This document shows positions 41,379 to 46,784 of a stretch of 46,784 nt of DNA, piece after piece. How positions within the stretch are numbered: the first letter of the stretch is position 1; the number at the start of each line of letters is the position of its first letter. Origin of the DNA: Euryarchaeota archaeon UBA557 (GTDB lineage Archaea > Thermoplasmatota > Poseidoniia > Poseidoniales > Thalassarchaeaceae); contig DARI01000017.1 in the NCBI GenBank assembly GCA_002503285.1, positions 1 through 46,784 of the forward strand. The letters are read 5' to 3'. The notes beneath the pieces were generated by a model that saw only the letters and a program-made list of their open reading frames with translations, did not search any database and had not been told where the DNA came from. A program made the translations under genes and the position numbers.

Positions 41379-41741
41379 TTAAAGTACATGTTGCCTGATT
41401 ATAGTAATTAGTTCTTCAATTTCTGATGTATCCATAGCAATTCTTTTACTAGCTATTACTACTCTAATATCTGGAACTGACATCGGGCATAATTCTGCAA
41501 TTTTAGCAGAAATTTCAGGATATTGATTTAATTTTTCATTTTCCATTAATTGATTATATAAATCAGTAAAAACTTTTGGATCAGTTTTCATATTTCCGGA
41601 AGGATGCCCTTGAGCACTAGCAGACCATTCTGCGTGTTGTAATGCCATTGTTTGTTCATAAGATAGTTCGCCACGTCTCTTTTGAGCATCTAATAATAAG
41701 TCTCTAACAGTTGCAACATCAACGAATTCTTCTTCTGTCAT
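41379..41741 (-). CDS. rpoF: DNA-directed RNA polymerase subunit F (Rpb4 homologue)
   Basis: A 120-aa subunit that pairs with RpoE (Rpb7) to form the polymerase stalk that contacts nascent RNA and initiation factors. Family features are an N-terminal DVATVRDLLLDAQKRRGEL with EQTMALQHAEW, and the C-terminal HRDC-like helices IAELCPMSVPDIRVVIASKR. The start has a GAGGGAT ribosome site. It sits 2 nt downstream of L21e, an arrangement seen across archaea, which links transcription and ribosome components in one transcript. Confidence 0.95.
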   Translation of the reverse strand: MTEEEFVDVATVRDLLLDAQKRRGELSYEQTMALQHAEWSASAQGHPSGNMKTDPKVFTDLYNQLMENEKLNQYPEISAKIAELCPMSVPDIRVVIASKRIAMDTSEIEELITIIRQHVL

Positions 41742-41743
41742 AA

Positions 41744-42040
41744 TTATCCCTCAATTGGCCTTAGATGTTCTGGTCTGGCAACTACAGTCTTCTGCATGTT
41801 GCCGTCCTTGACGCTTACAATGAATGCACGCCCTTGTGAACCCATAATTTCTCCAGTTCTTCCTTGGAATCTTCGATGTGGCATGCCACCTTGTTGTGCT
41901 CCATCTAAAACAATAGCTACTTTATCTCCAGCCTTGTATTGATGCATTAATCTATTAATAAAAATTCGGCCCTTGTCTCTTTTATTCTTTCTAAGAATAC
42001 TGCGAGTTCCTTGACGAAGCCCATGTGTGCGAGTAACCAT
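41744..42040 (-). CDS. rpl21e: Large-subunit ribosomal protein L21e
   Basis: A 98-aa basic ribosomal protein. Family landmarks are MVTRTHGLRQGTRSIL at the N-terminus, then YKAGDKVAIVLDGAQQGGMP, HRRFQGRTGEIMG and the closing VVARPEHLRP. The ATG at 42040 has an AGGTGAT ribosome site; a TTG six codons upstream falls in that region and does not fit the family. It is followed by rpoF 2 nt later and preceded by pus10 75 nt upstream. Confidence 0.97.
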   Translation of the reverse strand: MVTRTHGLRQGTRSILRKNKRDKGRIFINRLMHQYKAGDKVAIVLDGAQQGGMPHRRFQGRTGEIMGSQGRAFIVSVKDGNMQKTVVARPEHLRPIEG

Positions 42041-42115
42041 AATATCACCTAACGACAATGTCGTCGAAGCGGGCGACTTACACCGTATTATTAAGGACTC
42101 GGATTTTGTAAGATA

Positions 42116-43546
42116 CTATTTTTCTTGATTTTCTTCATCATCATGTATCTCATTAACATCTAGCCACAAAATTTCACAATCCATTTCTAGTTTCCCAGAA
42201 ACTGAAGGAATGGTACGTCCTTCGTCTGAGTGAACTAGTTCTTTTACATAGGTTCCAGCCTCACATCGGACTTCAAATTGAATTTCATCTTCCTCAATCA
42301 CTATATTTTCTAAGTTAGTAATTTTTCTCTTCCTTATTTTGGCGGCCCTTCGGTGAGATACTCTCTGAGGTGTTTCTTGATTCAGAACAACTCCAGATAA
42401 ATCAGAAATATGCTTAGTAACTTCTTCTTCATTTATTTCTCCAGAAACTTTGAATCTGATTGTATATGATTTTTCAGAACGTGAAGCCTTGATTTTTGCT
42501 ATTAGAGATCTTTCAGTTCTTTGCAGACTATCAACTTCAACTTTACCAAGCGCATTCTCATTAATAGTTTTAACAAGTTCCTCGAGATCTGGAATTCGAG
42601 ACATGGGTTTCTTTATTTCTATGATGAAGGGTCTGCCTTTTCCTAACATTCGTACATCAATATCTTCTCTTCCCATGCCATGAAATGATGTATCTACAGC
42701 ATTTAGAGCTATACGAATTGGTTCACCTACCAAATCTTGTACTGATTCGAGATATTGTAATCCTGATTCATTACAAGATTCGCAGCCTTTAGCACGGCCT
42801 TTACAAGCCCTACATGGCCATCTAGTTTGAGGTATTTCACGAGTTAATTTACGATACCTGCCATAGAAATATATTGGACGAACATCTACATCTACTCTAA
42901 GGGTGAGCCCATCTATAAGAACCATTAAATCAGGTTTTTCTTTTACAAAATTAACTTCAGAGTCTACTTTTTGAGTAATTTCATTTTGTATTGCATCAAC
43001 CATAGCAGATTTAAGAGGCCTTGAGCCTGTTGCTCCATGCCTAGTCCTGATTTGATCTTCATCATTAATTAGATCTTTAGGGAGGTGTATGCCAATCTGC
43101 ATAGCCGAGTATTCTAAATCTGATATTTTTTCGATAATTCTATTTACAATATTGTTTACATCGTCAAATAAATTTTCACATAATGGGCATAAATCATTAT
43201 CAAATGAGTTTTCTAGTGTATCATCTCTGACATATGCCTCTAATCTTATCTCTTCGCCTGACAGGTTTTTCTTACCTCCAACACGTTCTATACAATGATT
43301 ACAAACGCCAATTTTGATAATATGTGCAATACCAAGAGGAGTTGGGCATGGAGGAGAGTTCCAATCTAGAGTCTTTCCCTCGAATTCAAAATCATCCCCA
43401 TCAAACCACTCTTCATTTTCATTATCTTTGGAGTTATTGCCATTATCTTCATCATCTACATTAGCTGAAGAATATCCTGCATTCGAGAAATTATGCCATT
43501 CATCATCATTATCTTCTTCTGAATCCTTTGGAGTAATTTTGGACAT
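42116..43546 (-). CDS. pus10: tRNA pseudouridine synthase Pus10
   Basis: A 476-aa enzyme making pseudouridine at positions 54/55 of the tRNA T loop. It has an acidic N-terminal extension of about 60 aa, then a zinc-binding region (CNHCIERVGGKKN, CPLCENLF) with a THUMP-like domain. A second Cys cluster follows in CRACKGRAKGCESCNESG. The catalytic domain contains the Asp in HGMGREDIDVRMLGKGRPF, and near the C-terminus CEAGTYVKELVHSDEGRT. Family length is about 400-430, so the acidic extension is the notable addition. The ATG at 43546 has AGGTGAT; an in-frame start at 43588 would add 14 residues and lacks such a site. It precedes rpl21e, as in many archaea. Confidence 0.95.
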   Translation of the reverse strand: MSKITPKDSEEDNDDEWHNFSNAGYSSANVDDEDNGNNSKDNENEEWFDGDDFEFEGKTLDWNSPPCPTPLGIAHIIKIGVCNHCIERVGGKKNLSGEEIRLEAYVRDDTLENSFDNDLCPLCENLFDDVNNIVNRIIEKISDLEYSAMQIGIHLPKDLINDEDQIRTRHGATGSRPLKSAMVDAIQNEITQKVDSEVNFVKEKPDLMVLIDGLTLRVDVDVRPIYFYGRYRKLTREIPQTRWPCRACKGRAKGCESCNESGLQYLESVQDLVGEPIRIALNAVDTSFHGMGREDIDVRMLGKGRPFIIEIKKPMSRIPDLEELVKTINENALGKVEVDSLQRTERSLIAKIKASRSEKSYTIRFKVSGEINEEEVTKHISDLSGVVLNQETPQRVSHRRAAKIRKRKITNLENIVIEEDEIQFEVRCEAGTYVKELVHSDEGRTIPSVSGKLEMDCEILWLDVNEIHDDEENQEK

Positions 43547-43626
43547 TATATCACCTATCGAGAAAGGGGCGACCCTATTCTTCGACATTTGGTGGTAGAG
43601 TACTTTGCATTTGACTGCTTCGCAAA

Positions 43627-43956
43627 TTAGATTTCATTTCCAGATTCTTCTGCAATTGATCGGAGATGAGAAAAGGAATGTATGCCACTTGAACAACCTG
43701 ATGGCCATGTTAATTGGATACCATAATGACCAACTGGCTCAACACTGGGTTTCTCTATACGCAGTCTAGAAATTTCTTCATGAAATTCAACTATTCTTTG
43801 TTCATTCTCTTGCCTTGGTTTACATTTAGCACAGCGGCAACGGAAACGTATTTCTAAATAATCAACTTGAAATGACTTTCCATCTTTGAATCTTAGTATA
43901 CAAGATTCTTCATCACGCTCGAAAGTTGTTAACAGGTTATGGTCCTCCATATCCAT
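43627..43956 (-). CDS. DUF971 family protein
   Basis: A 109-aa protein of the DUF971/GBBH-like N-terminal fold (also found fused to ApbC/Mrp Fe-S carriers and gamma-butyrobetaine hydroxylase). Typical elements are LRFKDGKSFQVDYLEIRFRC, a CRCAKCKP motif where the family usually has LR--SP/CAxC, EPVGHYGIQLTWPSG and GIHSFSHLRSIAEE near the end. The CRCxxC Cys cluster may bind a metal or Fe-S centre. Function unproven; a link to Fe-S assembly is a common inference. Start ATG at 43956 or two codons later. Divergent from the phytoene synthase gene. Confidence 0.85.
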   Translation of the reverse strand: MDMEDHNLLTTFERDEESCILRFKDGKSFQVDYLEIRFRCRCAKCKPRQENEQRIVEFHEEISRLRIEKPSVEPVGHYGIQLTWPSGCSSGIHSFSHLRSIAEESGNEI

Positions 43957-44054
43957 CCATATACATGGGCGTCTTGAATGTACGCTAAATTATTATTCAA
44001 ATGTATTCATAATTAGAACAGTCTTTCATATGTAGAGGTACGTAAGATTCTTGT

Positions 44055-45062
44055 ATGGTTCTGATTGATAGTGAACCAAAATCACTTAGTAATTCCATCG
44101 GAGAGGCTTACAAGTATTGTGAAGAAATAACACGTAAATCATCAACATCATTTTTACGATCATTTAGACATTTACCGACTGATAAAAGGAGATCTGTTTA
44201 TGCCATATATGCATTTTGCAGAAGAGTGGATGATATAGTAGATGGAGATTGGTTGCCTAATCATAATTATTTATCTAATGAGGCATCAATGAATCTACAA
44301 ATGAGATCTGAAGACAGGGCAATATCATTGGTAATTGAAAAGCAAGAAGAACCAGTAAATGGTGATTTTTCTCATTTACAAAGAGTATTAGCCCTACTTT
44401 GGTTTAGAGATAATCTGAATAGAATTAGAAATAACGAATCGGTTGCCCATCCAATATTTATTGCACTTAAAGATACGATTGATAATTTTTCAATAAATAT
44501 TGGATATTTAGAAATGTTAATTGATGGGATGGAAGATGATTTATTTCCTACTAATTACAAGACTTTTGAGGAAGTTAGAAGCTATTGTTTCAAAGTTGCT
44601 TCAACAGTAGGTTTAGTTTTGATAGAAATCTATGGATATTCTAATCCCGATGCAAGGGAACATGCGGAAGAAATGGGTATTTTCCTTCAAATGGTAAATA
44701 TATTGAGAGATATTCAAGAAGATTACAAAAAGGGAAGAGTATATCTTCCTACTGATGAATTAACAAGATTTGGAATAGATTATACTAATTTGGATGATCC
44801 TCAATTACCGCAAAAAGACTCATGGAAATCATTTATGCGTCATTATATTTTTAGAACTAAAGTTCATAGAGATAATGCAAAAAGATTAATTCCACTATTG
44901 AATGAAGATTCAAGAGTTTCTCCGTCCATAATTTGTGCAGTTTACTCCGAAATATTATCAGAAGCAGAAAACAGACATGGAGATGTTTTGTCAAGAAAGT
45001 TAAAATTGGGCTTTATGAAAAAAATTGGTTTTGCATTCTCACTATTGGGACTTTGGAAATAA
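44055..45062 (+). CDS. crtB: Phytoene/squalene synthase family (head-to-head prenyl synthase)
   Basis: A 335-aa enzyme condensing two isoprenoid diphosphates head to head. Both Asp-rich motifs are intact: RRVDDIVDGD (Asp59-Asp63) and NILRDIQEDYKKGRVYLP. Also seen are SVYAIYAFCR, the EMLIDGMEDDL region and YCFKVASTVGLV. Phytoene for carotenoids or retinal is the likely product, since marine planktonic archaea of this kind make rhodopsins, but squalene cannot be excluded. No other carotenoid gene lies in the window. A GAGGT lies 14 nt before the ATG, further than usual, so translation may be leaderless. Confidence 0.92.
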   Translation: MVLIDSEPKSLSNSIGEAYKYCEEITRKSSTSFLRSFRHLPTDKRRSVYAIYAFCRRVDDIVDGDWLPNHNYLSNEASMNLQMRSEDRAISLVIEKQEEPVNGDFSHLQRVLALLWFRDNLNRIRNNESVAHPIFIALKDTIDNFSINIGYLEMLIDGMEDDLFPTNYKTFEEVRSYCFKVASTVGLVLIEIYGYSNPDAREHAEEMGIFLQMVNILRDIQEDYKKGRVYLPTDELTRFGIDYTNLDDPQLPQKDSWKSFMRHYIFRTKVHRDNAKRLIPLLNEDSRVSPSIICAVYSEILSEAENRHGDVLSRKLKLGFMKKIGFAFSLLGLWK

Positions 45063-45074
45063 ATTCCAATTTAG

Positions 45075-45082
45075 AAAAAAAA
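45075..45082 (-). terminator. Probable U-tract terminator of the AIM24-family gene
   Basis: Eight consecutive T on the minus strand lie 18 nt after the AIM24-family stop codon, between convergent genes. U-tracts act as intrinsic terminators in archaea. On the plus strand a shorter T5 (45091-45095) and the 6-bp inverted repeat TTGGAA/TTCCAA around the crtB stop may serve that gene. Confidence 0.4.
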
Positions 45083-45099
45083 CTTGTTAATTTTTCATT

Positions 45100-45792
45100 C
45101 TAATTATTACCCATAAACGGGATTATTCCAGAGATTGTATCTCCGATAACTCTACTTGCTAGATTATTGAATCTGCTTGGAATTGGTGAAAGATATACTT
45201 TTCCAGTACCTGAAATAATATTGACGAAACCTTCTCCTCCCGCAAACTTTGACATCAATCCCTTTCCTAGCATTTCTGTCTTATAGTGTAATGAGGCGTC
45301 CCTAGCAACTGCGAAGTTTCCATCTACTGTAATTGTAGTATTTTGTAAATTAATTTCTTGGATAGGGCCTTGAGAATAATATACTAGAGTTCCAGTTCCT
45401 GAAACTGTAGTTTGCCATATACCTTCTCCACCAAAAGCCATTGATTTTAACCCTTTATTTCTCATAATACCTACTTCAATTCCTTCAGAAGAGCAAATAT
45501 AAGCTCCTTTATCCAGGACTAGTGAGTCACCATTTAATTCCATTATATGATATTCTCCAAATGTTGGAGGTCCGAAAAAGACTTCTCCGGTACCTGTATA
45601 GGTTGGCCTAAAGATAGATTCACTAGTTGCTAACGATTTCAGAAATCCTCCAACACTAGGTCTTTTGGTTTTCATTTCTATACTTCCAATCATGTAATGT
45701 AGGGCACCGCCTTCTGCACGTACAGTTTCACCATTTAATGTAACTTTAACCATTCTTAATTCTTCAGAGTTGATGATTTCATAATCAGCCAT
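45100..45792 (-). CDS. AIM24-family (DUF124) protein
   Basis: A 230-aa beta-rich protein with the internal pseudo-repeat of this family: GALHYMIGSIEMKTKRP, then TGTGEVFFGP and FGEYHIMEL, repeated later as GSGTGTLVYYSQ and FVNIISGTGKVYLSP. The glycine runs LKSMAFGGEGIWQT and MSKFAGGEGFVN are typical. Bacterial and mitochondrial relatives are linked to membrane or respiratory organisation, but no biochemical activity is known. The C-terminal segment (LASRVIGDTISGIIPFMG) is hydrophobic and amphipathic and could bind a membrane. No ribosome site is visible before the ATG, so a leaderless transcript is likely. Confidence 0.88.
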   Translation of the reverse strand: MADYEIINSEELRMVKVTLNGETVRAEGGALHYMIGSIEMKTKRPSVGGFLKSLATSESIFRPTYTGTGEVFFGPPTFGEYHIMELNGDSLVLDKGAYICSSEGIEVGIMRNKGLKSMAFGGEGIWQTTVSGTGTLVYYSQGPIQEINLQNTTITVDGNFAVARDASLHYKTEMLGKGLMSKFAGGEGFVNIISGTGKVYLSPIPSRFNNLASRVIGDTISGIIPFMGNN

Positions 45793-45833
45793 AATTTTGT
45801 TAAAGAATCAATCTTATTTATGTATTTCCCCGA

Positions 45834-45843
45834 TTATATAATT
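45834..45843. promoter_or_regulatory. Possible bidirectional TATA element between AIM24 and Rieske genes
   Basis: TTATATAATT is nearly palindromic and lies 42 nt from the AIM24-family start on one side and 76 nt from the Rieske start on the other. It fits a TATA box with a short leader for the minus-strand gene; for the plus-strand gene the leader would be longer. Pattern match only. Confidence 0.33.
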
Positions 45844-45918
45844 AGATTTTAAGGCATTTGAAGAAAGAAAAAAGGAAATGTTAAGATAACAGCATTGATA
45901 TGATATTGATTCTTACTA

Positions 45919-46308
45919 GTGTGCGTGAGTTTACCCTTGGATAGTGATGTATGGCATCGAGTAATTAAATCTGATAGAATAAAATCAGGAAAGAAAAAAA
46001 TGAAAAATATTGGTTTACGTAGTATCATGATCTTAAGAGAAGATGAAGAAATACGTGTAACTGATGCTCTCTGTAGGCATATGGCTTGGCCTTTAGCATA
46101 TGGAGGAAAGGTGAAAGATGGATGTATAACTTGTCCACTTCATCAAACAAAATATGATTTAGATAGTGGAGAAGTAAAGGAATGGTCGCCATTCCCTCTT
46201 TTTCCAATGTATGGAAGGTTACTCGGTAAAATGAGAAGGCCAAGTCCCCTCGCTGTTCACACAGCAAGGGAACTTGACGGTTGGGTTGAAGTCAGATTAA
46301 GTAATTAA
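45919..46308 (+). CDS. Rieske-type [2Fe-2S] protein
   Basis: A 129-aa soluble protein with one Rieske domain. Cluster ligands are Cys52 and His54 (ALCRHMAWP) and Cys72 and His75 (TCPLHQTKYDLDSG). Later KEWSPFPLFP is the usual proline-loop region. There is no signal or membrane helix, so it resembles Rieske-type ferredoxins or oxygenase components, not the cytochrome bc1 subunit. The partner enzyme is unknown. The start is uncertain (GTG at 45919 or 45925; no ATG is available near the domain's beginning). Its 3' end overlaps the opposed halocyanin stop codon by 2 nt and carries a long hairpin on the opposite strand. Confidence 0.9.
   Translation: MCVSLPLDSDVWHRVIKSDRIKSGKKKMKNIGLRSIMILREDEEIRVTDALCRHMAWPLAYGGKVKDGCITCPLHQTKYDLDSGEVKEWSPFPLFPMYGRLLGKMRRPSPLAVHTARELDGWVEVRLSN
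46239..46278 (-). other. 18-bp hairpin with GUGA loop, downstream of halocyanin and antisense to the Rieske gene
   Basis: On the minus strand the arms CAAGTTCCCTTGCTGT and ACAGCGAGGGGACTTG surround the loop GTGA and extend by two more pairs. All 18 positions pair on this strand, three as G-U wobbles. On the plus strand those three positions become C-A mismatches. GUGA fits the GNRA tetraloop class. The hairpin begins 27 nt after the halocyanin stop codon, so it would lie in that gene's 3' untranslated RNA. Confidence 0.65.
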
Positions 46309-46784
46309 TCAGACCTTTCGTTATTTCTTCTTTGAGCAATTAAAACTGCTCCAAGAATAGATACTATTGCTATTGAGGATGCGAATCCTGGTGTAGCATC
46401 AGTGTCTTCATCGTCTACTGGTTCCGGAACTACTTCCACTCCAGAGCCAACAACTACTTTTCCTGCCATATCCATAGATGCATGAGGTTCGCAGACGTAG
46501 TTAAAAGTCTGATCTTCATCAAATGTTAATCTATAGTCTACAGTTGTAGCAGCTGCTCCACTGTATAATCCGCCTATCATTCTCATGGTATCTCCTTCCT
46601 CTGCAATTTCAGCAACATTGTGAGCCATTGCTGAGTCTGTCCAGACCCAGCAAACTGTCTCTCCTACTGCTACGTTTAGCACAGTATGATCGTAAGCATA
46701 TCCTGTATCATCTATAGAAACAAGATAATCGCATCCATCAGGTAAAGTTACTACATCTGCTGGTGGCATTAATACTGCATCAAT
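46305..46784 (-). CDS. Halocyanin/plastocyanin-like blue copper protein with PGF-CTERM-like anchor, partial
   Basis: A cupredoxin electron carrier expected on the outer face of the membrane. Copper ligands by pattern, numbered from the first ATG in the window, are His50 (MAHNV), Cys93, His96 and Met101 in YVCEPHASMDM. After a Glu/Asp/Pro-rich linker, the C-terminus reads TPGFASSIAIVSILGAVLIA then QRR, a good match to the PGF-CTERM signal processed by archaeosortase A. The frame stays open past 46769 to the window edge, and no signal peptide is visible, so the N-terminus lies outside. It may exchange electrons with respiratory complexes, which is inference. It is convergent with the Rieske gene. 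Confidence 0.92.
   Translation of the reverse strand: MDAVLMPPADVVTLPDGCDYLVSIDDTGYAYDHTVLNVAVGETVCWVWTDSAMAHNVAEIAEEGDTMRMIGGLYSGAAATTVDYRLTFDEDQTFNYVCEPHASMDMAGKVVVGSGVEVVPEPVDDEDTDATPGFASSIAIVSILGAVLIAQRRNNERSD

Noticed and set aside
1..46784. Search for CRISPR arrays, insertion sequences, integrases and rRNA
   Set aside because: No regularly spaced direct repeats, transposase-like genes, attachment-site pairs or rRNA segments were seen by eye.

Overview
The window looks like a piece of an AT-rich marine planktonic archaeon of the Thermoplasmatota, most likely Marine Group II/III (Poseidoniia-like). Archaeal markers are ribosomal proteins L15e and L21e, RpoF (Rpb4), Pus10, DUF655 beside KsgA, a CCA-encoding tRNA-Tyr with an intron, and FtsZ. 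The lifestyle markers fit a protein-degrading heterotroph: a secreted subtilase, an M14 carboxypeptidase, a Na+-coupled symporter, an M24 aminopeptidase-like enzyme, halocyanin and PGF-CTERM proteins. The placement is inferred from gene content; no phylogeny was run.

Layout. 1-2.8 kb (minus strand): the start of a complex I operon, nuoA-nuoB-nuoC-nuoD, with nuoD running off the left edge. 2.9-17.4 kb (minus): five consecutive exported or membrane proteins, four of them 739-1481 aa (a NEW3-like repeat protein, a subtilase, a coupled 1460-aa/184-aa pair, and a PKD-type protein with a cytosolic zinc ribbon). 17.5-19.7 kb (minus): tRNase Z, a PRC-barrel protein, L15e and tRNA-Tyr. 19.9-21.9 kb (plus): ftsZ and a PGF-CTERM surface protein. 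21.9-27.8 kb (minus): hisS, a GtrA-like protein, a sodium:neurotransmitter symporter and an M14 carboxypeptidase. 27.9-34.6 kb (mostly plus): MscS, phosphoglycerate mutase, a HAD phosphatase, a cis-prenyltransferase, a Nudix hydrolase, RidA and a phosphohexomutase, with one opposed kinase-like membrane protein. 34.6-36.5 kb (minus): a membrane protein and pgk. 36.6-38.2 kb (plus): an M24 peptidase and a small Cys-rich gene with no canonical start codon. 38.2-43.9 kb (minus): a 50-aa membrane protein, a 2Fe-2S ferredoxin, a novel helix-hairpin-helix/zinc protein, and the information-processing cluster pus10-rpl21e-rpoF-DUF655-ksgA, with a DUF971 protein upstream. 44.0-46.8 kb: phytoene/squalene synthase, an AIM24-family protein, a Rieske protein and a partial halocyanin.

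How it fits together. Secreted peptidases would cut external protein, with peptides or amino acids taken up by Na+-coupled carriers such as the SNF protein. Central metabolism is represented by pgk, phosphoglycerate mutase and phosphohexomutase. Electron flow is represented by complex I, ferredoxin, Rieske and halocyanin. Isoprenoid lipid and carrier metabolism is represented by cis-prenyltransferase, the HAD phosphatase and phytoene/squalene synthase. No IS element, CRISPR array, rRNA or prophage was seen, and no gene-free gap exceeds about 300 bp. The most unusual items are the surface-protein block, two small genes easily missed by ORF finders, and an 18-bp hairpin antisense to the Rieske gene that pairs fully only on the halocyanin strand.
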